Assembly: GCF_001597745.1 (NCBI RefSeq)
Contig: NZ_LUHJ01000013.1
Coordinates: 34,213-98,212 of the forward strand
Reading direction: 5' to 3'
Source of the DNA: Anabaena sp. 4-3
GTDB taxonomy: Bacteria > Cyanobacteriota > Cyanobacteriia > Cyanobacteriales > Nostocaceae
Length of the DNA: 64,000 bases
Position 1 is the stretch's first letter, and the number at the start of each line of letters is the position of its first letter. Positions 37,669 through 47,833 of the stretch are shown one piece after another. The notes beneath the pieces are model-generated. The model did no database searches. It was not told the origin of the DNA and worked only from the letters and a program-made list of their open reading frames with translations. Made by a program: the position numbers and the translations under genes.

Positions 37669-37692
37669 CAAAATTCTCAATTGTGAATTTTG
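37669..37692. repeat. Palindrome between the two feoB parts
   Basis: CAAAATTC (37669-37676) and GAATTTTG (37685-37692) form an 8-bp stem with loop TCAATTGT. It sits in the short gap between the GTPase and permease genes and has the same AAAATTC core as the heptamer tracts elsewhere. Confidence 0.75.
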
Positions 37693-37700
37693 AATTGTAA

Positions 37701-38321
37701 TTAAGCCGGTATCATGGCTGCTGAAACAGGCAGGAATGGGGCAATTCTGTGTTTTAATTCATCTACACCTTGGTTCAAAGCTGCTGCCATGCAAACTACG
37801 GGAATTTCCAATTCCATCTCCAGCGTGTCTTGTCGCAATTCCAGCCCCCAACGATGAGCTTCATCCATCATGTTGACAGCGAGTAAAACAGGTAGTCCAG
37901 CTTCTATGAGTTGAAAAGTGAGAGGCAACATTCTGCCCAAATTTTTGCCATCTACCACATGAATCACGGCTGCTACAGGTTCAACTAACAATAAATCTCT
38001 GGCAACCTTTTCTTCTTCACTGATAGGCAAAAGGGAATACATCCCTGGGGTATCAATGACTGTGATAATTTGCTCCCCAATCTGTGCCAGTCCCTTACTC
38101 ACTTCTACCGTTGTACCGGGGTAATTAGATACTGTGACATAAATTCCTGTCAAGGCATTAAACAGTACACTCTTACCCACATTGGGCATTCCTACCAGGG
38201 CAATTGGTTGACTTGAGGAAGCCTCTCCAACCCAAGATTGCTGTCTTTTGCGAAGAAATTGCAATCCACGGGATTTTTTTCCACACGATTGTCCTTGTGA
38301 TTTACATTTATGGCATTCCAT
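37701..38321 (-). CDS. feoB: FeoB GTPase (G) domain, encoded separately
   Basis: A 206-residue soluble protein equivalent to the N-terminal G domain of FeoB. The nucleotide motifs are G1 GMPNVGKS (44-51), G2 NYPGTTVE, G3 DTPGMYSL and G4 NMMD. It ends after about 200 residues with a TAA, 50 bases and two frames of stops before the permease ORF. Unlike typical FeoB, the first 13 residues carry C3, C6 and C13 (CHKC...C). It should associate with the permease part to power Fe(II) import. The start is ATG 38319-38321. Confidence 0.9.
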   Translation of the reverse strand: MECHKCKSQGQSCGKKSRGLQFLRKRQQSWVGEASSSQPIALVGMPNVGKSVLFNALTGIYVTVSNYPGTTVEVSKGLAQIGEQIITVIDTPGMYSLLPISEEEKVARDLLLVEPVAAVIHVVDGKNLGRMLPLTFQLIEAGLPVLLAVNMMDEAHRWGLELRQDTLEMELEIPVVCMAAALNQGVDELKHRIAPFLPVSAAMIPA

Positions 38322-38566
38322 AGAAATTTATTGTTGAGATTTACTGCAACTTATTCTCAACTTAAATTGTGAGGATCTTGTGAGGAAATGTCATATAGGT
38401 TCACAGTAGACTGTTTATTTCGCTACTCCCCGTGTTTCTTGAAAGAGGGTGAAGGTGGGTTTGCCCGTGTCTTTAGACTGGGGAGTGTGAAAGCGAGAAA
38501 CCGCAATCAAATCTTAACAGTCCCAATCCCCAGTCTCTTTGAGTCCTTAATCCTCAATCATCATTT

Positions 38567-39517
38567 TCAAGCATACAAAGCTTTAATCCATTGCCATTCT
38601 TGCATTAAACCCTGCCTCAAAGAAACTTGTGTTTGAAATCCCAAAATTTGCCGCGCCTTAGAAACATCAGCAGCCGTGTGTCTAGCATCTCCCATCGCTT
38701 TTTCAATATGATTTCTCTTGATGGGTTTGCCAACCACTTCTTCCATCATGTCAAGAACTGCTGCTAAAACTACTCGACTACCACCACCAATATTAAAAAT
38801 TTCCCCTACTGCTTCCGGTACTCTAGCAGCAGCCAAATTCGCCGCCACAGTATCACTCACAAATGTAAAGTCTCGCGTTTGCTGTCCATCACCATAGATG
38901 GGAATGGCTTCATCTTGCAAAACCGCTTTGAAAAATTTATGAAAAGCCATATCAGGCCGTTGTCTGGGGCCGTAAACACTGAAATAACGTAGAGCTACAA
39001 TAGGCACACCAAAATTTTTATGATAGAGTCCACACAAACGCTCGGCAGCTAGTTTAGTAATACCATAAGGTGAAACTGGTTGTGGCGGAATTTCTTCATG
39101 GGTGGGTAAGGTTTCCGCATCACCATATACACTAGACGTAGATGCAAACACTAATCTAGTTAATTTTTTAGCATCTTTAGCCGCTTCTAATATCACTTGA
39201 GTAGCGTTGATATTACATTCAGTGTAAGCACGAAAAGCTTTACCCCAACTTGCTCTCACTCCTGGTTGCGCTGCTTGATGATAAACAATTTCTACATCTT
39301 GTAAAAGTTTTGACCAATCTAATAGTTGAATATCACTGTCAATTAAGGTAAAGTTTGGAAAAGATTGTAAATGAGCAATATTCTTGTGTTTTAACGTCGG
39401 TTCGTAGTAATCGTTAAATACATCAATCCCAATTACTTCATTGCCTTGTTTTACAAGTGTTTCCACAAGATGAGAGCCAATAAATCCAGCAGCCCCAGTT
39501 ACGATAATTTTAGTCAT
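38567..39517 (-). CDS. NAD-dependent nucleotide-sugar epimerase (UDP-glucuronate 4-epimerase-like)
   Basis: A 316-residue extended short-chain dehydrogenase. TGAAGFIGSH (7-16) binds NAD; IDVFNDYYEPTLK and the catalytic S-x-x-S...YGITK (tyrosine near residue 150) are present, and RYFSVYGPRQRPDMAF shapes the sugar site. NDYY after the first Asp is common in UDP-glucuronate 4-epimerases, while UDP-glucose 4-epimerase is the alternative. It probably supplies sugar for exopolysaccharide or lipopolysaccharide. ATG 39515-39517. Confidence 0.87.
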   Translation of the reverse strand: MTKIIVTGAAGFIGSHLVETLVKQGNEVIGIDVFNDYYEPTLKHKNIAHLQSFPNFTLIDSDIQLLDWSKLLQDVEIVYHQAAQPGVRASWGKAFRAYTECNINATQVILEAAKDAKKLTRLVFASTSSVYGDAETLPTHEEIPPQPVSPYGITKLAAERLCGLYHKNFGVPIVALRYFSVYGPRQRPDMAFHKFFKAVLQDEAIPIYGDGQQTRDFTFVSDTVAANLAAARVPEAVGEIFNIGGGSRVVLAAVLDMMEEVVGKPIKRNHIEKAMGDARHTAADVSKARQILGFQTQVSLRQGLMQEWQWIKALYA

Positions 39518-39834
39518 GTATTCCAGTTGATGAATATTTTCTAACCTCAGTAATCTTGATCATGATTCATCGTCATTAGTTCTCGGTCATGTTAAATTCA
39601 TTTACCGTTTGACTTTTGATATCATTGACGATGAATTAGTGTTAATTTGCACATTGTCACACTTAAAAAACTCTGCTCTCTTTTCCCTACACTCTTGCGG
39701 TTCTCTAATGATAAGTCATGAACTACAAATGATATAACTTAACTGGGGTACTTGCATAAGGGTAAGAATTGGTGAAGAATTGATCCGCAAGCTGTCCAAG
39801 ATTCTTATTTCACCAGGGACGCAAGAGGAAATCA
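39518..39834. other. 317-base divergent spacer
   Basis: AT-rich promoter space for the epimerase and purD genes. I see no repeat, hairpin or short gene that can be supported. Confidence 0.4.
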
Positions 39835-41115
39835 GTGAAAGTTATAGTTGTAGGTAATGGTGGGCGCGAACACGCTCTAGCATGGAAACTGTTGCGATCG
39901 CCCCAAGTTGAACAAGTTGTCTGTATACCGGGTAATGGTGGCACAGCCAGCATGGCACGTTGTCAAAATGTCGCCTTGGCAGTCGATGACTTTGAAGGTA
40001 TCAGTCAATACGCCCTAGAAAATGGGATTTCTTTAGTGGTAGTCGGGCCTGAAGTACCCCTAGCTAAAGGTATTACCGACTATTTGCAAGACAAAGGGCT
40101 GATGGTATTCGGCCCCAGCAAAGCCGGAGCGCAAATTGAAGCGAGTAAAGCTTGGGCAAAAGCCCTGATGCAAGAGGCAGGAATTCCTACAGCCAAAGCG
40201 TCGGTATTTACAGAGGCGGCAGCAGCTAAAAGTTATGTGAAAGCTCAGGGTGCGCCGATTGTCGTGAAAGCAGACGGGTTAGCAGCCGGCAAGGGTGTCA
40301 CCGTTGCTAGCACAGTCGCCGAGGCAGACGCAGCCATTGATGCCATATTTCAAGGACAATTTGGTAGTGCCGGGGAATTTGTAGTTATTGAAGAATGTTT
40401 AATCGGGCAAGAGGTTTCAGTTTTAGCCTTAACTGATGGCGTGACAATTCGCCCCCTATTGCCAGCGCAAGACCATAAACGCGTCGGGGAAGGTGATACA
40501 GGCGAAAATACAGGTGGGATGGGAGCTTATGCCCCTGCACCGATAGCCACACCGGAAATTATGGCACGGGTGCAAACAGAAGTTTTAGAAAGAGCGATCG
40601 CCACCTTAAAATCTAAAGGTATTGATTATCGTGGCATCCTCTACGCTGGCTTGATGATTTCACCCGATGGCGACTTGAAAGTTTTAGAATTTAACTGCCG
40701 CTTTGGTGATCCTGAAACTCAAGTCATTTTGCCAATGTTGGCGACACCCCTAGAAGAATTAATTTTGGCTTGTGTACAGCAGCGTTTAGGCGAGTTACCC
40801 CCCATTGCTTGGCACGAAGGCGCAGCCGCCACAGTCGTAGCCGCATCTGGTGGTTATCCAGGGAATTACGAAAAAGGCAAAGTCATCACCGGCATTAATC
40901 AAGCAGAAGCCGCAGAGGTAACGGTATTTCATGCTGGTACAAAATTAAATCAGCAACAGGAAATAGTCACCGATGGCGGACGAGTCTTAAATGTTACCGC
41001 TATCGGCGAAAACTTTGACCAAGCCCTAGCCAAAGCCTACAAAGGCTTACAATCAATTCAATTCGAGGGGATGTATTACCGTAGAGATATCGGGTATAGA
41101 GTCAAGAGTCTGTAG
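39835..41115 (+). CDS. purD: Phosphoribosylamine-glycine ligase PurD
   Basis: A 426-residue ATP-grasp enzyme of purine synthesis that joins phosphoribosylamine and glycine. MKVIVVGNGGREHALAWKL opens the N-domain, KADGLAAGKGV is the ATP-grasp loop, and LPAQDHKRVGEGDTGENTGGMGAY is the PurD signature. LEFNCRFGDPETQ supplies the Mg ligands. It starts at GTG 39835 with AAGAGG upstream. The next gene is nblS, a neighbour also found in other cyanobacteria. Confidence 0.95.
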   Translation: MKVIVVGNGGREHALAWKLLRSPQVEQVVCIPGNGGTASMARCQNVALAVDDFEGISQYALENGISLVVVGPEVPLAKGITDYLQDKGLMVFGPSKAGAQIEASKAWAKALMQEAGIPTAKASVFTEAAAAKSYVKAQGAPIVVKADGLAAGKGVTVASTVAEADAAIDAIFQGQFGSAGEFVVIEECLIGQEVSVLALTDGVTIRPLLPAQDHKRVGEGDTGENTGGMGAYAPAPIATPEIMARVQTEVLERAIATLKSKGIDYRGILYAGLMISPDGDLKVLEFNCRFGDPETQVILPMLATPLEELILACVQQRLGELPPIAWHEGAAATVVAASGGYPGNYEKGKVITGINQAEAAEVTVFHAGTKLNQQQEIVTDGGRVLNVTAIGENFDQALAKAYKGLQSIQFEGMYYRRDIGYRVKSL

Positions 41116-41256
41116 AGGGGATGAGGGAGATGAGGGAGATGAGGGTGCAGGGGGCAGGGGGGAGAAGAGTTTCCCCATTTCTCCCTGCTCAGAGTTCCAA
41201 TTCCTTTGATTTCCCAGTCAAGAGTCACCAGTCAAGAGTCACCAGTCCCCATAACT
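41115..41256. repeat. Short tandem repeats between purD and nblS
   Basis: GATGAGGGA nonamers (41119-41145) are followed by G-rich sequence, and a CAGTCAAGAGTCAC repeat occurs twice at 41217-41246. They fill much of the 240-base gap. Confidence 0.85.
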
Positions 41257-41355
41257 CTTGACTAATCACTAAGTTATTACCCGTTTGTCAAATTAACTGT
41301 TAATTTTTTAGTTGTTGGGGTGATTAACTGGAACTACTAACAACTTTAATTTGAG

Positions 41356-43248
41356 ATGCTGGCGTTGTTCAAAACAATTCGAGAAGCGATCGCCAATTGG
41401 TGGTCAGAGTTCACTCTCCAAACTAAACTGTTGGCTGTAGCCACTTTGGTGGTTTCTTTGGTGATGAGTGGTCTAACTTTCTGGGCGGTGAATACTATTC
41501 AGCAGGATGCCCGGATGAATGATACCCGTTTTGGGCGAGATTTGGGGCTATTACTGGCTGCTAACATTTCTCCTTTAGTAGCTGACCAAAATTTCACCGA
41601 AATAGCTAGATTTTCCCAACGCTTTTATAGCACCACCTCTAGTGTGCGCTATATGCTCTACGCCGATGAAACCGGGAAAATCTATTTTGGCATTCCTTTT
41701 TGGGAACCAGAGGTGGAAAACTCCCTGACAATTGAGCGACGGATAGAACTCCCAGAAGACTATCCAGGGGAAGGGGATAAACCAATGGTGCGGCAACATA
41801 ACACACCAGATGGTGTTGTGACAGATGTGTTTATTCCCCTGATTGTCGATAAACAATATTTAGGTGTATTGGCAATTGGCATTAACCCCAACCAAACTGC
41901 TGTCATCTCATCTAATCTCACCCGTGATGTGACTATTGCTGTGTTCATCACAATTTGGGTGATGGTGATTTTAGCCGGAGTAATTAACGCTTTAACTATC
42001 ACCAAGCCGATTAAAGAACTACTCGTAGGTGTCAAACAAATCGCCGCCGGCAATTTCAAGCAGCGCATCGACTTACCCCTTGGCGGTGAACTCGGAGAGT
42101 TAATTTTAAACTTTAATGAAATGGCAGAACGCCTAGAACGCTATGAAGAACAAAACATTGAAGAATTAACCGCCGAAAAAGCCAAGCTAGAAACCCTAGT
42201 TTCCACCATCGCCGATGGGGCTGTGTTAATTGACAATAATATGCAGGTGATTTTAGTCAACCCCACAGCCCGACATATTTTTGGTTGGGAAAATGGTGAT
42301 GATGTCGTCGGTGGTAATGTTTTACATTACTTACCGCCGGTGGTGCAGATGGAAATCACCAAACCCCTGTATGAAATGGCTGGCGGGGAACGTGATAGTG
42401 CTGAGTTTCGCATTCCTCTGAATCAACCGATTAAGCGCACCATCCGCATCTTGTTAACAACGGTACTCAATCTACAAAGGGAGAGTATCAAAGGCATTGC
42501 CATCACAGTCCAAGATATCACCCGTGAGGTGGAACTAAACGAAGCCAAAAGTCAATTTATTAGCAACGTTTCCCACGAACTCCGCACGCCTTTATTTAAC
42601 ATCAAATCCTTTATTGAAACTTTACACGACTACGGCGAAGATTTAAGCGTAGAACAAAGACGGGAATTTTTGCAAACGGTGAACAATGAAACTGACCGCT
42701 TAACTCGGTTAGTTAATGATGTGTTAGATTTATCGAAGCTGGAATCTGGTAAAACTTATAATTTCGATGGCGTAGATTTAGCCCAAGCAATTGAACAAAC
42801 GCTGCGAACCTACCAACTCAATGCTAGAGATAAATGTATTGAACTAATTCAGGACGTTGCCCCTGGCTTGCCGCTAGTCGTGGGTAATTATGATTTATTA
42901 CTGCAAGTCTTAGCTAACTTAGTTGGTAATGCCTTAAAATTTACTCAAGCTGGTGGTAAAGTGGCAATTCGAGCCTATAAATTAGATGCCAACACCACCT
43001 CTCATAGTGAACCTGCCTATGTGCGCGTAGAAATTGCTGATACTGGTATTGGCATCGCTCCAGAAGACCAACAGGCAATTTTTGACCGCTTCTTCCGTGT
43101 AGAAAACCGCGTTCATACCCTGGAAGGCACAGGTTTAGGTTTATCAATCGTTAGAAATATCATAGAACGTCACCATAGTCAAGTACATCTGGTGAGTGAA
43201 GTTAGTGTTGGTACTACTTTTTGGTTTGACTTAACTTTGTTTGAGTGA
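41356..43248 (+). CDS. nblS: Sensor histidine kinase NblS/Hik33
   Basis: A 630-residue membrane sensor. First helix about 24-45, a periplasmic part of about 140 residues, second helix about 188-212, HAMP (about 213-265), PAS (about 272-390), HisKA with H407 in SHELRTPLFNI, and HATPase_c to the end (DTGIGIAPEDQ, GTGLGLSIVRNI). FGRDLGLLLAANI and FWAVNTIQQDARMNDTRF match the NblS/Hik33 (DspA) family. It senses high light and other redox stress and controls phycobilisome breakdown and psbA, hli genes through RpaB. Its partner sipA lies 5 kb downstream. Confidence 0.95.
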   Translation: MLALFKTIREAIANWWSEFTLQTKLLAVATLVVSLVMSGLTFWAVNTIQQDARMNDTRFGRDLGLLLAANISPLVADQNFTEIARFSQRFYSTTSSVRYMLYADETGKIYFGIPFWEPEVENSLTIERRIELPEDYPGEGDKPMVRQHNTPDGVVTDVFIPLIVDKQYLGVLAIGINPNQTAVISSNLTRDVTIAVFITIWVMVILAGVINALTITKPIKELLVGVKQIAAGNFKQRIDLPLGGELGELILNFNEMAERLERYEEQNIEELTAEKAKLETLVSTIADGAVLIDNNMQVILVNPTARHIFGWENGDDVVGGNVLHYLPPVVQMEITKPLYEMAGGERDSAEFRIPLNQPIKRTIRILLTTVLNLQRESIKGIAITVQDITREVELNEAKSQFISNVSHELRTPLFNIKSFIETLHDYGEDLSVEQRREFLQTVNNETDRLTRLVNDVLDLSKLESGKTYNFDGVDLAQAIEQTLRTYQLNARDKCIELIQDVAPGLPLVVGNYDLLLQVLANLVGNALKFTQAGGKVAIRAYKLDANTTSHSEPAYVRVEIADTGIGIAPEDQQAIFDRFFRVENRVHTLEGTGLGLSIVRNIIERHHSQVHLVSEVSVGTTFWFDLTLFE

Positions 43249-43255
43249 GGGTGTA

Positions 43256-43342
43256 AGGGAGATGAGGGGAATGAGGGGGATGAGGGAGATGAGGAAAAAA
43301 TTCTTTCCCAGTCCCCAGTCCCCAATCCCCAGTCCCCAATCC
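43256..43342. repeat. Tandem GATGAGGGA and CAGTCCC repeats after nblS
   Basis: Four to five imperfect GATGAGGGA nonamers, then CAGTCCC/CAATCCC heptamers up to the stop codon of the convergent comM gene. Confidence 0.88.
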
Positions 43343-44871
43343 TACAGCATTCTATCTATCGTGCGATATTGTATGGCTTCCGCCAGATGATGCGGTTGGA
43401 GGTTTTCATCTCCTGCTAAATCTGCAATAGTCCTGGCTACTTTGAGAATGCGATCGCTGGCTCTGGCTGATAAACCTAATTTTTTAATCGCTGTTTCCAA
43501 TAAAATCCGGCTCGGATCATCCAATTTACACCATATCTGCAAATGCCGACTTTGCATTTGGGCATTACAACGCAGATTTGTCTCTCCTTGAAACCGAGTA
43601 GTGGCGCGATCGCGTGCTTTTTGTACCCTTTCCCTAATGGAACTTGAGGCTTCTCCTAAAGGTTGTTGGGTAATTTCTTCTGGTTTCAAGCGATTTACCG
43701 CCACTTGCAAATCAATCCGATCCATCAAGGGGCCGGAAAGTTTCGCCCAATATTGTTCTCTTTGTCTTGGTGAACAGGTACACTGTTGAATAGTATCCCC
43801 ATAGTAACCACAAGGACAGGGATTTGTGCTAGCAACCAAAGTAAATTGTGCTGGAAAGGTTACTGATTGTCTGGTGCGGGAAATTGTCACATAACCGTCT
43901 TCTAAAGGTTGGCGGAGAAATTCTAAGACATCCCGCTTAAATTCGGTTAACTCGTCTAAAAATAAGACCCCAAGGTGGGATAAAGAAATTTCCCCAGGGC
44001 GAGGAAAACTACCGCCACCTACCAAAGACGGGCCTGATGCTGAATGGTGGGGACTGCGGAATGGGCGATCGCGCACTAACGAACCCCGATTTTTCAGCAA
44101 CCCAGCCACAGAGTGAATCCGAGTGACTTCCAGTGCTTCCGAAAAACCCAAAGGTGGTAAAATACCAGGTAACCGCCTCGCTAACATAGTTTTGCCGCTA
44201 CCTGGAGGCCCGACAAACACCAAATTATGTCCTCCAGCCGCCGCAATTTCTAACGCACGACGGGCGTGAGCCTGTCCTTTGACATCTTTTAAATCCGCAG
44301 TCGGATAAGATGCTGACAAGACATTCTGTGATTTTTCTAACTGCACAGGCTGGTATTTCCCTGGATGATTTAATAAATCAACCACCTCAGACAAATTTTT
44401 ACAGCCATACACAGCCAAACCTTGTACTACTGCTGCTTCTTGAGCATTATCAGCAGGAACAACTAAACCTGTGATTCCCATTTTCTGAGCAGTCGCAGCA
44501 ATCGGTAACACACCCGCCACCGGACGCAAACTACCATCTAAAGAAACTTCACCTAAAAAAAGATAATCACCCAACAAATCCGGGCTAACTTGCTCAGAAG
44601 CGGCTAAAATTCCCACACTAATCGGTAAATCAAAACTAGGGCCTTCCTTGCGTAAATCTGCCGGAGTCAAGTTAATCACAATTTTCCGCATGGGAAAGGC
44701 AAAACCAGCATTTTTCAACGTGGCTTTGACTCTTTCCTTCGATTCTTGCACAGCACTGTCTGGCAGTCCTAAAACTACAATCCCCGGTAAACCCCCTGAC
44801 ACATCGACTTCTACGCCCACTTTCACAGCATCGATGCCGACAATTGACGCACTCCAGACTCTTGCAAGCAT
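43342..44871 (-). CDS. comM: YifB/ComM-type AAA+ Mg-chelatase-like ATPase
   Basis: A 509-residue protein. An N-terminal Lon-S5-like part (LPGIVVLGLPDSAVQESKERVKATLKNAGF) is followed by the Walker A GPPGSGKTMLARRLPG, Walker B VLFLDELTEF, sensor 1 VASTNPCPCGYYG, and the C-terminal helical part. ComM is a hexameric branch-migration helicase important in natural transformation. It is convergent with nblS, whose 3' end is a short repeat tract away. Confidence 0.92.
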   Translation of the reverse strand: MLARVWSASIVGIDAVKVGVEVDVSGGLPGIVVLGLPDSAVQESKERVKATLKNAGFAFPMRKIVINLTPADLRKEGPSFDLPISVGILAASEQVSPDLLGDYLFLGEVSLDGSLRPVAGVLPIAATAQKMGITGLVVPADNAQEAAVVQGLAVYGCKNLSEVVDLLNHPGKYQPVQLEKSQNVLSASYPTADLKDVKGQAHARRALEIAAAGGHNLVFVGPPGSGKTMLARRLPGILPPLGFSEALEVTRIHSVAGLLKNRGSLVRDRPFRSPHHSASGPSLVGGGSFPRPGEISLSHLGVLFLDELTEFKRDVLEFLRQPLEDGYVTISRTRQSVTFPAQFTLVASTNPCPCGYYGDTIQQCTCSPRQREQYWAKLSGPLMDRIDLQVAVNRLKPEEITQQPLGEASSSIRERVQKARDRATTRFQGETNLRCNAQMQSRHLQIWCKLDDPSRILLETAIKKLGLSARASDRILKVARTIADLAGDENLQPHHLAEAIQYRTIDRML

Positions 44872-44932
44872 TGGTTAAATCTTTCTTCTATCAACAGTAA
44901 CCCTTTAAAATCTCTAGCAGATGAGTAATTAG

Positions 44933-45289
<357 letters not shown>

Positions 45290-45300
45290 TGTAATCAAAT

Positions 45301-45324
45301 TAATCGCGTCTGTGGACGCGATTA
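45301..45324. terminator. Hairpin between the HIT gene and psbA
   Basis: TAATCGCGTC (45301-45310) and GACGCGATTA (45315-45324) form a perfect 10-bp stem with loop TGTG. It lies 11 bases after the HIT stop and likely insulates psbA. A T run is lacking, so it may also be a dispersed palindrome. Confidence 0.65.
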
Positions 45325-45409
45325 ATAAGTAAATTAAATCTAAAATATAAATAAATATTAAGTTACATCTCTTTACAAAACTTAATTTAGGTTTTAAGGT
45401 AGTAGACAG

Positions 45410-45423
45410 GTAAGGAAAAGTAC
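45410..45423 (+). promoter_or_regulatory. GTA-N8-TAC sequence before psbA
   Basis: GTA at 45410-45412 and TAC at 45421-45423 with eight bases between fit the NtcA core. AGGTA...TACCT around it is also a 5-bp hairpin. It lies 41 bases before the start codon, within what is probably the leader RNA, so NtcA activation is unlikely; an RNA-level role or chance is as plausible. Confidence 0.3.
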
Positions 45424-45440
45424 CTACCTAACATTCATAA

Positions 45441-46547
<1,107 letters not shown>

Positions 46548-46568
46548 TCATTAACCTTTAGCAATCAC

Positions 46569-46602
46569 AAAAAAGCTTCCTCCTTACGGGGGAGGCTTTT
46601 TT
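46569..46602 (+). terminator. Rho-independent terminator after psbA
   Basis: A 15-bp stem with two G-U pairs (AAAAAAGCTTCCTCC against GGGGGAGGCTTTTTT), four-base loop TTAC and a T-rich end. It starts 22 bases after the psbA stop. Confidence 0.9.
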
Positions 46603-46748
46603 GTTTTGCTGCTCAGATAATGAGCAAAGTCGGTTTTTTCATCTACCTAAAGTATTAAAGTTACTTTAATATCCCGTAATTTTACAGTTGCAATAATATT
46701 CAACTCTCCCATAGTATTTACCTCATCGTTTTTATCATTGCCACTATT

Positions 46749-47042
46749 GTGAAATCTATTCTAGAAACCTACATAGACCAAGAAATCTGGATACTAATAC
46801 GAGATAAATGGTATTTTGCTAAAATCATTAGGGTTTGGGATGATTTGTTATGGTTTAAACATAGAACTCACAACAAAGAAACCGAGGAAGATACTTTGTG
46901 GGAAATGGTGGTCAAAATCAACGAAGTAGTTGCCATTGATAAAGTTATTTCCGTTGTTAGTAGAAAAACAGATGTGTTTATGGCTAGATTGCTAGAAACT
47001 GATCAACACACAAATAATCATCAACAAGATCATGACAATTAA
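46749..47042 (+). CDS. Small protein of unknown function
   Basis: A 97-residue soluble protein starting at GTG 46749. The first 75 residues alternate hydrophobic and polar in short strands (IWILIRDKWYFAKIIRVWDDLLWFKHR), suggesting a small beta-barrel such as an SH3- or Sm-like fold, but I do not recognise a family. The tail is His/Asn/Asp-rich (HTNNHQQDHDN) and probably disordered. There is no signal peptide. Confidence 0.55.
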   Translation: MKSILETYIDQEIWILIRDKWYFAKIIRVWDDLLWFKHRTHNKETEEDTLWEMVVKINEVVAIDKVISVVSRKTDVFMARLLETDQHTNNHQQDHDN

Positions 47043-47188
47043 TATTGTCACCTTGATATTAACTCTCTGGGCAAACTAAACAATACTTCCGATAGAGTGA
47101 TAAATTAGCTATAACTAGATTTTAGATAGATAAAATCACAACTCCTATTTTTTTAAAATGGTGGCTGAATAGATAAAGGAGTATAGTG

Positions 47189-47389
47189 ATGTCTGAAGAG
47201 AAAAAACAAAAATCTAAAAATCAAGAAACTACACCTACTGCTTCTGGAGGCTATCAAACCCCTATCGAAGCTGATATCCGTAAGACTGGTACTGCTGCTC
47301 AATCGGACGCTAGAGAGTCTGCTAAACCAGAAGCAACAGGAGAGGATGACGTAGCAGGTAGCCCCAATCAAGGTACTCCATCACGTTAA
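47189..47389 (+). CDS. Small disordered hydrophilic protein
   Basis: A 66-residue protein of Glu, Lys, Ala, Ser, Thr, Gly and Pro with no hydrophobic core; it should be disordered. ATG 47189 has AAAGGAG seven bases upstream, a good ribosome site, which argues for a real gene. It is followed by a hairpin terminator. Such small hydrophilic proteins occur in stress responses of cyanobacteria, but no function can be assigned. Confidence 0.65.
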   Translation: MSEEKKQKSKNQETTPTASGGYQTPIEADIRKTGTAAQSDARESAKPEATGEDDVAGSPNQGTPSR

Positions 47390-47462
47390 TGTTGGAGAAA
47401 TATTTGTAAACATAACAGTTTAACTGGCTCTTTTTGTAGTTGACATCAGTCATAAATTTTGG

Positions 47463-47504
47463 GTGGATATGTGGAGAAAAACCACATTTATCCACATATT
47501 TTTT
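47463..47504 (+). terminator. Hairpin terminator
   Basis: GTGGATA plus TGTGG (47463-47474) pairs with CCACA plus TATCCAC (47482-47495), with a 7-base loop and a TT bulge, followed by six T at 47499-47504. It probably ends the transcript of the small hydrophilic protein. Confidence 0.7.
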
Positions 47505-47660
47505 ATGACTAATTTTCAAAATATCTGAAAAAGTTTTCTAGATAAAAATGGGTTGTCTTCCTGGATGTATTACTGATGATTTTACTCAAGAAGGTGGAAA
47601 ATAATGCCTACCTTCTTGAACAATGATTGGGGACTTCCAGATAAAAAAATATCCAAAATG

Positions 47661-47784
47661 TAGGGTGCGTCAGTACGAGAAACCGTAGTAGGGGCGGGTT
47701 CACAAATACCCTAGTTGAGCAATCCAAAATATTGATAAACCCGCCCCTACTATACCAAGAAAATATTCATGCTGACGCACCCTA
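47661..47784. mobile_element. Composite palindromic element (MITE inside a MITE, copy 3)
   Basis: The outer ends are the 13-bp TAGGGTGCGTCAG inverted repeats (47661-47673, 47772-47784). Inside lies a second perfect 13-bp inverted repeat, GTAGGGGCGGGTT (47688-47700) with its complement (47738-47750). The 124-bp total is about twice the 64-bp form at 11446 and 20162, so one repeat has apparently inserted into another. Confidence 0.8.
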
Positions 47785-47833
47785 CTAACAGTCGATGTGG
47801 ATAATTGATTTTTTGGTGTTCCCTTAACAGGCA

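Larger units (their letters stand above)
47390..47833. other. Intergenic region with a terminator and a nested palindromic element
   Basis: The 444 bases hold the terminator at 47463-47504 and the composite TAGGGTGCGTCAG element at 47661-47784. A PolyA/T-rich stretch lies between. No gene is visible. Confidence 0.6.

Noticed and set aside
37630-37700. Sequencing error joining the two feoB parts
   Set aside because: Several stops and a perfect ribosome site before the second ORF make a simple error unlikely; resequencing would decide.
38388-38636. 82-codon plus-strand frame before the epimerase end
   Set aside because: Overlaps the epimerase 3' end, lacks a ribosome site and any recognisable feature.
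41217-41256. Possible CRISPR remnant
   Set aside because: Only two copies of a short unit without spacers.
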